Assembly (NCBI GenBank): GCA_038030265.1
Contig: CM075938.1
Span: 15,291,009 to 15,355,008, forward strand
DNA: 64,000 nucleotides
Direction: 5' to 3'
Source of the DNA: Corythucha ciliata
Lineage: Eukaryota > Arthropoda > Insecta > Hemiptera > Tingidae
Every line of letters starts with the position of its first letter. Position 1 is the first letter of the stretch. The notes beneath the pieces are model-generated. The model searched no databases and had not been told where the DNA came from. It was given only the letters and a program-made list of their open reading frames with translations. A program made the translations under genes and the position numbers. Positions 1 to 11,699 of this stretch are shown here, in pieces.

Positions 1-870
1 TCATAACATTGACAATTTATGGAAAAAAATAGGCCATTTCCACTAGAAATTGCAAGTTCAAAGCTCAAATAATTGTTAGCTAAGTATTGTACGTATTGAC
101 AATAATCACCGAAAGAACAATTGCTGTTCGAGTCATAAGGCAAAATTGATACACAAGTTGAGGGACCAAAAACAAAACTGTTGAGGATAAATTACAATTT
201 CCTCATAGAACTAACCATTTCTGTTTCAAATTGACAATTTTTCTTGAAGTTCACAAACAGCTTTAAAAATAACAATTTTCTCACAAAATTGGCAGTTTCC
301 TCATATAATGTTACTACTTTCTTTAAAAATTGACAATTTCCTCATAAAATTGAAAATCTTCTCTTAAAATTTAAAAAAATTTCATAAACTTGACTATTGC
401 ATTATAATACTGCAAATTTCCCTAGACAATTGACAATTTTTGCTTCTAATTATTGAAAATTTGTTCGGAAAAACAGTTATTTTCCTTATAAAAATAGTAA
501 TTCCTAGATACGATTTCCTTTTGAAATTCACTTGTTTCCTAAAGGCGCGTTTACACGGTTCAATCTTCTAAACACACATATTTTCCATGATATTGCTCCA
601 TCAAATTTCTATAACAAACGTGATGCCCGAGCCATTGAATGAAATGTCTTGCACCATCTTGAGCAATGAGATTGAACCGTAATCAAACTGACAATTTCTT
701 TGCAAAATTGAAAATTGAAGCAAAATGACAATTTTCTCATAAAATTGACAATTTCCCTACAAAACTGACGTTTTAATCATTAAAGTAGCATCTTTGAAAC
801 AGAAAATTTCCTCATTTGCGAGAATCAAACCCATTTGACAATTTCGTCGTGAAATTGACAAATTTTTCCA
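1..870. repeat. Degenerate ~20 bp repeat array, flavour A
   Basis: The core TGACAATTTCCTCATAAAAT recurs dozens of times with drift in spacing and sequence. Copies are not exact tandem units. Short A/T runs recur about every 10 bp. The stretch 871-1084 that follows holds a G8 run near 1004 and no gene that I recognise. Other flavour A segments, in the opposite orientation, lie at 25290-25640 and 34370-34720. Confidence 0.8.
545..678. mobile_element. Possible small inverted-repeat element inside array A
   Basis: The array is interrupted by about 130 bp of different sequence bounded by CACGGTTCAATCT on the left and AGATTGAACCGT on the right, which are inverted copies of each other. A MITE remnant is the simplest reading. 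No target duplication was identified, and the inverted repeat is short. Confidence 0.35.
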
Positions 871-1084
871 TTGAAATGGACAATTTCATATGAACAATTG
901 GCACTGAGTCGTCAGTTTGACTCTTTTAAAGCCGGGATTCGAGGATTTTCACTCTTTAGATATTTATCTCCTCCAAATGCCGATTCTACCGGTATCACGG
1001 GAGGGGGGGGGACCCAGCCACTCGAAGGAGCCAGTTTGTCCACGGTCCAAGAAAAGTCCCAAACTAGCAAGTTCACAAACTGAA

Positions 1085-1980
1085 AGACCAGAAACGACAA
1101 ATTTCGCAACTGTTCAGTTCAGAAATTTGCAATTATCAAGAATTTTTGGACAGAAAACTTATAATTTTGCGGATATTTTTCCCCGAAATGTTGTGAATTC
1201 GCGGCTATTTATGCCCGAAATGTTTTGATTTCCCGGCTATTGGGATGAAACATTTTCACGAAACTAAAGACCAGAAATTTGCATTTTCTCGATGATAAAG
1301 AATTAAAACTTGCAATTAAAACCTGAAACATGCCAATTTTTCAAATACTCAGTCATTAAACGGCAAATTTCGCGGATATTGAGCTCCGAAATATTGCGAT
1401 TTCGCCGGATGACATTGAGAGCGGTCGTGGCTGGCTGATAGACCGGGCTCTGCGGTCACTATAAAGAAACCCCCGAAACTTGCAATTTCGTGAAATATAG
1501 CAAGTTGCAATTTTAACGGAAATGAAGGCCGTAAAGTCGCAAAATCGCAAAAATTAAGACCAGCTAGTTGAAATTTTGCGAAAAGAAAGATAAGAAACAA
1601 GCAATCTCACAAAAGCTGCAGATATTTACCTCAGAGAGATGTGATTTGAGTGCCATTATTGGTCCTGTCTTCAGGTGTCACTTGCAATTCCATGAAAATA
1701 AAGACAATTCGTGAAAATAAGACCAGGAACTAGCTATTCATGCAAATGCTCAGTCAGAAGCTTTCAATTTCGCGGATTCTCCGGCTCCAAAATTCTGAAA
1801 TTTTGCGGCTTTTTGGCTGACTTTGGGTGCTGTCCGCTGTCGAGGCCATTAAAAAAAACCATGGAACTTGTAATTTCGAGAAAATGAAAACTCTATCTCG
1901 CTATTTTTAGAATACTGTTCAGACTCAAAACTTACAATTTCTCACATATTTAGCTTAAAATGACGTAATCATGTCGCTAT
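1085..1980. repeat. Degenerate ~31 bp repeat array, flavour B
   Basis: The recurring core is roughly CTTGCAATTTCGCG, then AAAATAAAGACCAGAAA, giving a unit near 31 bp with much drift. Subvariants carry 'ATGTTGCGATTTCGCGGCTATT'-like blocks. No open reading frame of interest. The same flavour recurs at 4340-6320, 11700-13190, 17090-18850 and 51160-51830. Confidence 0.75.
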
Positions 1981-4330
1981 TCTTCAAGCTTCGGGCGCTA
2001 ACGGTACGAGCAAAACTGGGCTCTACTTATTCCCAAACTTGCATTTTACGATAATTTTTGGAATTGATCATAGCAGTTTTATCAAATCCATAATGGCTCA
2101 GCAAGGCCCACGAACGTCGAGGCTCTTCCTTGGACTTCTGGGCTGCCGCAATTATTGAGTTCCTTTGAAGACTCACAACCACGTGCAAATGACATGACCA
2201 TTGCTTGTCACACATTAGCACCTCACGTATCCCATTTGAAAGATACGGAATGTCCGAATGAATACGCTTTGTATTTCAAAATAGGCTAGTCGATTTCTTT
2301 GATTAACAAACACGATCGTGTGAAATGGGATCACGAATAAAACGGAAAAGCTTTCAAAACGTCCATTAAAAATCACTCAATCGTCAGTAATGTGAGCGTT
2401 TCAATGTGCGTTGTAAATTATCGGGCTCATTTCAGAGAACAAAAGGTGGAACAGAATTTTATCTCAATAAATAAACAAAATACGGCGTAATTGTGGGTGT
2501 ACGTGATGCCTAATGGAAATAATGAATAGGTATGATCGAACTCCAAGGTTTAAAAAGAGAGGTAGGAAAAAGGGCATTTTTAGGGACGATGTTTTGAGCC
2601 CTATTTTAAATAACGACTCTTTAGTTAATTGGGCGTAGAGTGACAAGACAGTGGCGGGGAAACAGGGTTTGCGGTTTTAGGACGCCTTTGTCTCAAGGAA
2701 ACGAAGCGTTCACGATGGGGGTCTGGGGGAGTTAAGTTGCCGACGGAGACGTGCCGAAAAAGGGCTTTTATTGTCCTTTGAAAATTGTTGTGGTGGGTAG
2801 TGGTGGGAGAGACTTTCTATTGTTTTTGAGTTTGAAAGGTTTTTGGCTGTTTTTCCCTTCCGCCAGAAGACATTTGAGCTTCAGGTTCCTTTAATCAACA
2901 ATATTGCGTCAATAGACAAGAAATTGGACTTAATGTTTTATACAGGGCGCTTTCTTCCCAACGGGAAATATTGGTCGAGTCGAATTGTTTGCTCCATTTG
3001 ATATTCTAACCTCGAAGAATGGTGGCGAAGGAGAAGAGAATAGCGAGTAGTTCAACAAAACCTTCAATTGTTGTATGCGGTTAAAGGGGAAACCCGATTG
3101 ATGGAGTGGGGTGGAGAAGGGTGAAATGGGTGCTATTATCGGGACAAAAGAAAACGCCGGTTTGCCGATGTGCCTTCCGATAATTGCACTCACCTAAATA
3201 AGTTATTGGACTTGAGTTATTCACAGAACACGTTAATAGAGGCTTATAGTTACTCTTTTATAAATATTTTTGTTCCAAAGGATAAATAATTTTTATTTAT
3301 AATGTTGGGCGTTCAACCTACATTTTATTTTTGAACTAACGTTGTAAGAAATTTATGAGTGTCAACAAGTTGCAACAGTCACTTTTTATCATTTTATTTT
3401 TGGCGTGTCCCAATTTAATCTTCACTGTGGCCGATCTATCTTCCTGTTTGAGAAACCCCTCAACCCTGTCCTGCTTCATTCTATTTTCTTAGGGCATCAA
3501 ACAATGAAAACTCGACGAAGAACCAATTTTACAATGCACGAAGTATCCGAAGCACGGATAAGCGGAGGAGAGTTTCTGGCACGTGGAAAGGGTGGAGCCA
3601 GTTGACAAGGTGTAAACGAAGTCTTAAACTTTCCTTCCGCCCTGCGCCTATATAAGTTTGAGTATACCGCGGTAGAGAACAGACACTTGGAGATGTTTGA
3701 AAGGTGAAGGAATGTTGGCAGGGGTGTTGGTGGAAAGAGGGGGCGGGAGAGGTATCGGGAAACTTCGAAATAGAAAGCATAGAGAAGGTAAAGATTGCGT
3801 TCAACCGTCCCCGTGGGGGCGAAGCGAATAAAAGATGGTGGGTAGGGGTATAGTGTTTGGGTAAAAGTGGATGAGCGTGAAGTGAGGTTTTTCGGTAGGT
3901 GGATTGACGCTGAATGTATTGAAGCGGTGGGGGGGGGGGTACTTAGTTGTTTTACTTTGAAGCTGTCTAGTCGGGTGTGAACTTGGAAGCTTGTATACTC
4001 ACTCCCACTCACCCCCTCATTCTCACTCCCTGCCTGTCTATCTCGTACTCTTTCCCAGCAGCTGTCATCCACACTAAACCCTATTGTCAGGTTTGATACT
4101 GAAGGTGAAGTAGTGAGCTGCGTGATCGCGGATTTTGACACGCCATAACATCAATTCTTTGGGGTTTCCTTTAATTAAAAAGTTCTTATGAATAACCTGA
4201 CTGTTTAGTTTAATAACCTGAGGTGCTTGTCCATCATGAGTCCATAAAAGGGAAATTACCCCCCCCCCCCGTTCTGATTACTGAAGTCGGTGGAGAAAAC
4301 ACAGGCGACTTAGCTCTAAAACTGGAGATT
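1981..4330. other. Non-repetitive stretch without recognised genes
   Basis: The sequence leaves the short-period pattern here. It contains a GA/GT-rich segment (about 3600-4100), a G11 run near 3930 and a C12 run at 4259-4270. A TATATAAG sequence near 3649 could be a core promoter element, but nothing around it is recognisably a gene. I see no domain or convincing splice pattern. Confidence 0.5.
3497..4141 (-). CDS. Longest open reading frame in the window (214 aa), probably not a gene
   Basis: This is an uninterrupted 214-codon frame on the minus strand. The predicted protein is rich in Ser, Thr, Pro and Phe and shows no domain, signal peptide or membrane pattern I recognise. The frame runs through a C-rich homopolymer (the complement of the G run near 3930), and its opposite strand is purine-rich, which by itself lowers stop-codon frequency. 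I therefore treat it as a likely chance frame and list it only because of its length. No good start context or neighbouring exon supports it. Confidence 0.1.
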   Translation of the reverse strand: MSKSAITQLTTSPSVSNLTIGFSVDDSCWERVRDRQAGSENEGVSGSEYTSFQVHTRLDSFKVKQLSTPPPTASIHSASIHLPKNLTSRSSTFTQTLYPYPPSFIRFAPTGTVERNLYLLYAFYFEVSRYLSRPLFPPTPLPTFLHLSNISKCLFSTAVYSNLYRRRAEGKFKTSFTPCQLAPPFPRARNSPPLIRASDTSCIVKLVLRRVFIV

Positions 4331-4339
4331 TCACCGTCG

Positions 4340-6320
4340 GAATACAATATTACAGTCCAAAAGACAAGGAATTAGGCCTCAATTGTGACATTCCCGCATA
4401 AAAATGATGAATTCAGAAAACCGTAAATTTTACTGAGAAACAGACTATAAATTGAAAAAATAGAAATATTCGTCTGGAATATGACTGGTTTGTCTTTAAA
4501 AAAATAAAAAAAATAAAAAATTAATAATTTAGCTTCAAAATCGGTATTTCGACGTATCAATAAACACTTTTGCTCACAAATACCATGAAGCTGGAAATTT
4601 CGCTCCCCTGGGACCCTCATCAAGACCGCATCCTTTCAATCAATCACTGGGTTTGGATAGGTATTTTACAAGTGAAATTTCGAGGGTTCAGGTAATTGAG
4701 AACCTACTTTCACAGGCTTGGAACACTCGTAGAACTAATTCCGTTGGTCTGGTTCCTTAAATAACCGAATACGTGGGTTCGACTCTTTAAAAAATAATAA
4801 AACACAATTTTGTGGGTCGGGCTCTTCACATGGTTCAGACTCCAAACTTGAATTTTCGCGTACAAGCTTATGCCAGAACCTAACGTATAACCTCCTTGAT
4901 GATGAAGGTCAAAGCGAAGATCGTAATAAACGTTTAAGTTTCGCGAATGTTCAGCCAGGAAACTTCCAATTTCGCCTATTCTATTAAGCTTTTAAAATAC
5001 AGCAATTTTCAGCTATTCATTTGAGGTCTGTCGTGGCAGGTAGGCTACACCGAATCCCGCGATTGCTAAAAAGAAGACCCTAACCCTGCAATCTTACGAA
5101 AATAAAGTACAAACTAAGAATATCTCGAATACTTGGACACGATGAGATTCAGCGCAGTTTCAGCCTAGCTTGATGTAATTTGGTGTCTATAAATGCCAGG
5201 CTTTGATCGCTGTCGTGACAAGCTATAACGGTTCTTGAGGTCACTAAAAAAAAAAAGAGATTACCTAAACTTTCTATTTCGCGAGAATATCGACAAAAAA
5301 CTACTAATTTCGTGAAAATTGGACCTGAAACTTGTAGCTTCGTGTGAAAAATTACCATATACTTACAATTTTGGGTGTATAAATACCTTGAACTTCTAAT
5401 ACCATAAGCATCTAAATAGCAATTTCAGGGCTATCGCCTACAGTCTATTGGCGCAGTCGTGACAGTCTGGCCTGGCTGGATTTAGCGGTAACTATAATGA
5501 AGACCCGAAGCTTACAATTTTGCGAAATATAGATCACAAACGTGAAATTTCTCGCGTTCTTGAGATTTCACAGATTTTAAGCTTAGAGGAGTGACATTTC
5601 GTGGCTAAAGCCAGGCTCTGGGAGATGTCGTGGCAGGCTTTTAGGCCGGGTCCCACGGTCACTAAAAAGAAGACCCAAAACTTGCAATTCAGCGTGAATA
5701 ATGAACAGAAACTTACATTTTTGTGTATGTGAAGACCATGAACTAGCGTGTTCGCGAATATTCATTATTCACCAAGAATTCACTATCGCATAATGTTTAG
5801 CTATTAAATGCACCAATTTTGTGGCTATCCGTTAGTGCGAGCGCTGTTGTAGCAGGGCGTTCACTGGGGGAAAAAAACAACCGAAAGTTGCAATTTTCCG
5901 AAAATAAAGAACAATAACTCGAAAACTCAGACTCGAAATTTGCAATTTAGCGTAGTTTTAACTTAGCGCAATGTTATTTCGTGACAATTCGTATTTGCCA
6001 GGCTTTGGGCACTGTCGTGAAAGGCCGGATCAGGCCTCGCGATCGCTTAAAAATGAAGACATTGAACTCTATTTCACGAAAATGTAGACCGGAAATTTGC
6101 AATTTCGCAAAATAAACACCAAAAACTGCCAATTTCGTGAAGATTCAGTTCTGAAACTTGCAATTTCGCGTGAATATTTCTCGAAACTATACATGTAGAC
6201 CAGAAACTCGTAATTTCGCTTTTTAAAAAAGACCAAAATTACAAATTTTGCGAACGTTTTAACCCGAAAACGGCCATTCGCGAAAATATAGACCAGAAAT
6301 TTAACATTTTGAGTAAAATC
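4340..6320. repeat. Degenerate ~31 bp repeat array, flavour B
   Basis: Cores such as AACTTGCAATTTCGCGAAAA and GACCAGAAACT recur throughout, most clearly from 4840 onward. Longer recurring blocks resembling 'GGCTTTGGGCACTGTCGTG...GGCC...GGTCACTAAAAAGAAGACCC' appear several times (around 5040, 5210, 5460, 5620 and 6010), so a higher-order unit of roughly 200-400 bp exists above the short unit. No gene was recognised. Confidence 0.75.
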
Positions 6321-6639
6321 TCACGGCCCAAGTCCATGGCTTTTTGTGGAAAGTTGCGCACTGCATTTTTTGAATAATTACTCCAATTTTTATAATTTTT
6401 ATGTAAATACACTAAAATGAGAATAATTATGTAGATTTGCAGGAGTTGCCTAATTTCAAGGGCAGAATTATCTCTGTCTTTCTGAGTAGTTGTTTTGTTG
6501 CACGCCATAAAAAATTGTCTATTAGATGAATGCTTGCCAGGAATTCTTGATATTTCGAGTGGTTACGTGCGTCCAATTTCGCCTTAAATCGCCTTTGGAG
6601 ATGATTGTAACTAAACTAATGCCTAAACCTTTGCCATTG

Positions 6640-7270
6640 ACGTCGCACGGAGTTTTTATACTTTATTAGTTATTAGTTTGCGCCGTAAAAATGGGCAAAC
6701 TAGCTATATTCACGCCCTAAAATTCATAAAAATTGTTAATCTGACAATTCTAAAAATTGCTAAACTGATCCTTCACGCCTAAAACATGTTTAAACTGAAT
6801 ACCCGTGCCCTAAAAATAGCAAACTGGCTATTTAAGCCTTGGAAATGGCCTACTCGCACAAAATTGGTCTAAAATTGACCAAACTGATCATTTGCGCCCT
6901 TCAGAGCACTCGCTCCTTCAAACTGGCTATCTGCAGTTCTAAATATTGTCAAACTGATCATTGGCGTTTGCGCACTAACCATGTGCCATCCTCACCCTAC
7001 CATCCCAACACCCTAAAAATGGCTAACTAATTCGTGCCCGGGAAATGGCAAAATTTACCATTCGTGCTTCAAAAAATGCGGCTAAACTGATCCTCCGCGC
7101 TTTGAAAATGGTTGAGCTGCAGACAACTCGTGCCCTAAAAATACCCGAATTGATCATTTGTGCCTTGAAGATGGCTAAACTGACAATTGGTATCATTAAA
7201 ATGCTTAATCTGACTTGCTGCGCTGAAAAAAGTTGCCAAACTGGCTATTTTCACCCTTAAAAGATTAATT
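6640..7270. repeat. Degenerate ~30 bp repeat array, flavour D
   Basis: The recurring core is CCCTAAAAATGGCCAAACTG followed by A(T/C)NATTCGCG. Units are about 30 bp, but individual copies differ by several bases and small indels. Same flavour at 24540-25240, 33830-34330 and, inverted, 52860-53290. Confidence 0.75.
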
Positions 7271-10200
7271 GACTAGGAGTAACGTGCCTTGAAATCGATT
7301 AACTGCCCCCCTTCCTCTCACACCGAATAGAACCATCTCAACACCTCAACTTACCAACTGCTTGATGCCCCCTCCCCTCATTACCTACCACCACCGAGTC
7401 TGTCTATTACTGCAATACTTAATCGTGTAGCTCACTCACATTCGCAAGGCAGTTTGTGACGTGAAATTACAAACTATGAGGCTGGATATATTATTTTGGG
7501 AATTTCACGATTTCCTTGGTTTTCCGGAGCCAATGTAAGACCCGGGACTCGATTCCAACTAGTGCTGTCCCAAGAGAGGGGTCTCAAGCCTCTCAAGTCC
7601 CTCCCTGCATCCGCGCCTGGCTAGTAATATCGATAAAAAGCGCTAATTCACTGCTAAAGTTTAAGAAAACGGTAGTCGCGGACAAAAATGATAAAAATAG
7701 CTAATTCGCGTCTGAAACTTAGTTCACGGCAGGGTCGTAGCCAGCCTTTAGGCCTCTGGGTGGGCAGCTTAACGTGGGAAGTCCAGTTGTAGGCTTATAT
7801 AATCGGGGATGAGCCCCCAGAAAGAGAACTCGGTAGGTAGCTCGACGTCAGTTTTTCACACAGACTTAAGGTGCTGCCCAGTTGCAGGCAGACTACACTA
7901 AGTCCCACGGTCACTAAAATGAACCTCCGAGTTTTTTCGCGAAATTTTGCAATTTAAGCAACTTACAATTAAAAGAAAAAACAATTTAAGTAAACAAAAG
8001 TCAGCTCGGATCGGAACCGATTTTTTCCACGAATACCATACGTCCTTTCCCTACGGCACATGGAAGAAACTAATTTGTAGTTCTGGCTCCTAAGAAAACC
8101 GTTTTGATTTGGTTTGCTCTCCAAAAATGGCGAATAACCTGTTTGGGCCTTTTACATGACTCATGACTCTCATTACATGACATGAGGGGGCATTTTTACA
8201 GAACTATACAATACGAATATTACCGCTTTTTGAAAAATTTCAGTCGCGCACGTTCGCCAAGAAAACAGCATCCTCGACATCCTGATTTTAGCTGCCTGGT
8301 GAACTACAGAAACTGCGTATCTTAACTTTATAATAGCAGCGTTTTTCGCGGAAGCTGCGACATTTTTCTCAGTAATATCCGTGACGTTGGCTCCAGTTAC
8401 CGCGAATTGGTGTACTTTTCTTAATTTTGGTGTGCAATGAAAGCTTTTCCTGTATTTCAGTCGCGTAAAGACCTATTCTGAAACTGGGCCTTTAGCCTCT
8501 TTTTTTTTCTCAATTTCAGGCGTGAGCCTGTACGTCAGCTTTCTCAAACTGCGCACAAGAACCTCTAAAGGTTTTACTAGGAAGCCGGTATAGATATCGT
8601 CCAAAATCAACGACAAAGCAAAAACCCCGAGGGTCTGGTGGGCAATTTAGACCTCAAATCTTGACTATTCCAGCTAAGAGACCAAGGAATTTCGCCTTAA
8701 AATTTGGTTTACCGACCATAAACTATAGCATATTAGTCCTCCGTTGTGACCATTGGTGACAGTTTACCTCAGAATCTTTAGACTTGGGGCCGACTCGACG
8801 ATTACCACCTAGACGTCGTCAAGTCCAGTTATGCTGGGATGTTCAACCCACGCGATGAGCCACGGCTCACATTTTTATGTAGTTGGTCTTTTCACTCGTG
8901 TTAAATTTGAAATTGAGCAACGCAGCCTGGTTATTTCGAAATAGCTTTGGAAGGGGGATGATTCTCCGTTGGTGCTAAAGCTCTTTGGAGCGCCTGAAAA
9001 TACACATTTTTGCCATTACGCCGTCTTTTGTCGTTTTAAAGTGTAACAGCACTGTCCACCATTCCTCTATATCCACAAAACGTTCATCCTCTACGATTGC
9101 CCATCGTATCGATCTTCGGTAGGTTTCGTGTAAATATTGCAATAGCCTTTTCCCACATTCCCTCGAGAGACTTACCCACTTCACCCATCTTCAATTCGGA
9201 TAAAATGGATTGCCGGGGTGGGGAGGTTTGGTGGGGGGGGGAGGATCGAGAGAACCTTGATGTTTATTGCAAACACGTCTAAATAACTGATGCCCCCCTC
9301 CACCACCCCGCGTTTTCCATCACAGGTCGTTCAAATGTTGCGGGTAAGTCCCATGAGCCGTAACAGGTGGGGATCTCAGTCCTTTTTCATTTTCATTCTT
9401 TGCAGATATCATTCCACCGATGCGCTGGCTTGAGTTCAGGGGAGCCGCCCCACTCCACCGGCGCCCAATTCCTTTTTATAACGTCAACGCTTGGTGTATT
9501 TCATATTTTGTATTGAACTTACTGAATAATTTATATTTATGGTGTGCTTGTTGATAGTTGCACGAGTGGTGGGCTCGTAACCCCCCTCCCCCCCTTGAAG
9601 ATGCTTCACCGGACAGTAGTCGTCCGGAAAATAATTGTCAGTAGCAATCTCGCTAATTTCTCGAATGAAATAACGCTAAATAAAAGTATTAACGAACAAG
9701 ACGTCAAGTTTCAAGCACGGATGAGTAATAATGTTTAAAGCCCATATTTCTTTCTTGACTCTACCTCACATAGAAGTGTCCTGATAAGCGAAAACTGTGC
9801 TGTTTTTTTTGTGTGTATGTGTCTAGTGAGCGCTCTCATGTGTTTATTAATAGGCCGTCGTTCACTTCAGGTGAAGCTGGGCAATATTTCATCGAGGGTG
9901 GAGGAAAAACCGTCTACAAAGATAAATGTTTTCTCAACCGACAACCCAGAAAAATATGAAATCTCTCCTGGGCTCTCCTAACATGTGGATGAGGGATGGT
10001 TGGGATAGGGGGGGAAAAGCCTCTTTTTTCTCGGGTCGGTGCGTGTCTTCCTCGTAAAGAGAAAAAGCCTTCCTGACTTTGAAAAGTTAACAAATCAGAA
10101 AAAAAGTATGTCCGAAAGCTTTTTCCTTGGCACCAGAAAAAAAAAACTTCCAATAATTCTTACTTTACGTCTTCGATATTGGAAGACTGTTTGCGATGCC

Positions 10201-10500
10201 GATGTTACACGATGGTGGGACCTAAGGGCTTAGTTGAATGAGAGGAAGTAGCTTGCACGAAGCGCGAATATATTATTCGTGTGTGTGGCTGGGGGGGGGG
10301 GAGACACGTCATTTACTTGATATGTCATATAAATAACATTAGCTCCTGATAGAGATGCGGGTGTACGGGCGACAGCTGTTGATCTGCTCCTCAAGAAGGG
10401 TCCACACGGTCACAGTGGTGCTGGGGACATCTCTCAATCAGACGTTTTCCTTATGAATAGGTGGCAAAGAAGAGCCGTTCATCAATGACAGCTAGGAATT
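7271..10500. other. Mixed non-repetitive stretch without recognised genes
   Basis: A few flavour B-like lines appear at about 7890-7990. A GGTCGTAGCCAGCC motif near 7724 resembles GGCGTAGCCAG motifs near 61865 and 63917 (inverted), a sequence that often marks transposon ends, but no partner end was found. G8 or longer runs occur near 9233 and at 10291-10301. No coding region could be supported. Confidence 0.45.
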
Positions 10501-10524
10501 CGAGTCCCTAAAGAACCCTAATCG

Positions 10525-10680
10525 TGCTTCTTATCAATACCAGGCTTGAATTGGTCCATTAAATCAGCCCCAATTAGTGATGCATGAGACCGAAACGAGA
10601 CTTGAGTGGTCTCGGTCTCATGCATCACTAATTTGGGCTGATTTAATGGACCAATTAAAGCCTGATATTGATAAGAAGCA
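10525..10680. mobile_element. Foldback element with ~70 bp near-perfect arms
   Basis: The segment starts TGCTTCTTATCAATACCAGG and ends with the complement of nearly the same sequence (ATTGATAAGAAGCA). The arms match over about 70 bp with few mismatches. The centre contains GAGACCGAAACGAGAC and its partner GGTCTCGGTCTC. A transposable foldback or a duplicated-inverted segment would both explain it. There is no obvious target duplication. Confidence 0.75.
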
Positions 10681-10790
10681 CCGAGACGAGACTTGAGTGG
10701 TCTCGGTCTCGCTCATGAAAAGTCGGTCTCGATCATGAAAAGTCGGTCTCGCCTCGGTCTCGAAAGTCTTGGTCTCGTCTCGAAAAGTTA
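10681..10790. repeat. GGTCTCG-rich short tandem repeat
   Basis: GGTCTCG occurs repeatedly, with the spacer ATCATGAAAAGTC seen more than once. The first part repeats, in direct orientation, the loop of the adjacent foldback (CGAGACTTGAGTGGTCTCGG), so the two features share an origin. Confidence 0.65.
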
Positions 10791-10949
10791 AAGGCGCGAA
10801 TTCAAAGTATGTGTGATATTAGTGACGAGTGATCCCATTCTCGCCTTGAGATTAATGCTTATTTCAATATTTCGCGATATGCAACGCCTGGACAAAAATT
10901 AATAAAATACGCTTAGCTGCTGTTTACGTTGACCTTTTGACTACTGCAA

Positions 10950-11480
10950 TTTAAAAAAAAATGGTTCTCTCAAGGCAGAATTGAGAAAAAACAATAATTT
11001 GCGGCTAAAATTGGGGGAAAACGCTGATTCGAGGCCAAAATTGAGAAACAACGTTCATCCACGGCTCACATTGAGGAAAAACTACTCTTTTGAGGCTGAA
11101 ATTTACAGAATGCACGAGCACGTGGTTTGGCGACGCCAAGAACTTGGTCGTAATTAGCCCTGTTCGTTTGTCGTCCGGAGCTGCACTAACAGCATTGAAA
11201 GTACTAACCTTTCATAATTTTTTCCCTGTTATTCCACATGATAGCCCGGGTAGTACGAGCTGCTCGGAGTAGTCCGGGACTGACAAACGAACGGAGCTAT
11301 CGAAACAGTATACCAAAAAGGCGTTATTTCACGGTTGTTTGAGACCTTTTCACGGCTGAATTGATGAAAAACGGCTGTTTCAAGAAGTGGATGCACTCGG
11401 TTTCAGTTTAAATTCAGGAAAGATACCTATTCGCGGCTAAAAATAGTGCTCATTCACGAATGATATTGAAAAAAACCCTT
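10950..11480. repeat. Degenerate ~30 bp repeat array, flavour E (+)
   Basis: The recurring core is GCGGCTAAAATTGAGAAAAA followed by CGCTAATTC. The array is interrupted by an inverted-repeat element at 11156-11298. The same flavour makes the largest arrays in the window (25690-27610 and 53930-55460). Confidence 0.75.
11156..11298. mobile_element. Short MITE, TIR family GTTCGTTTGTCGTCCGGAGC
   Basis: The left end reads AGCCCTGTTCGTTTGTCGTC and the right end CTGACAAACGAACGGAGCT, which are inverted matches. Length is 143 bp with no coding capacity. The same terminal sequence occurs at the left end of the element at 46842-47218, so this is a dispersed family with at least two members here. It interrupts flavour E repeat. 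Confidence 0.75.
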
Positions 11481-11699
11481 TGCATTTTCTCTTGAGAAAA
11501 ACTAGATCCAACCCACGCCTGTGGGCAGCATTACTAGCCGAAATGTCAGATGCACCATCGCCTTTTTTCAGGCTTATATGGGGGTATCCCGGGGGTTGGA
11601 ATCGGTCGTCAGAGACTGATTCGCACAGAAACGGTCAATATCTGTCAGAAAATATATCTCTGATGGAAAACTGTCGTTTGTAGCCTTCTATGCTGGATT

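Noticed and set aside
1..870. CRISPR-like array of short repeats
   Set aside because: Units vary, have no unique spacers of constant length, and the setting is eukaryotic.
3497..4141. A 214-codon minus-strand frame as a real gene
   Set aside because: Low-complexity Ser/Thr/Pro composition, passes through a C-rich homopolymer, no domain or splice support. Kept only as a low-confidence entry.
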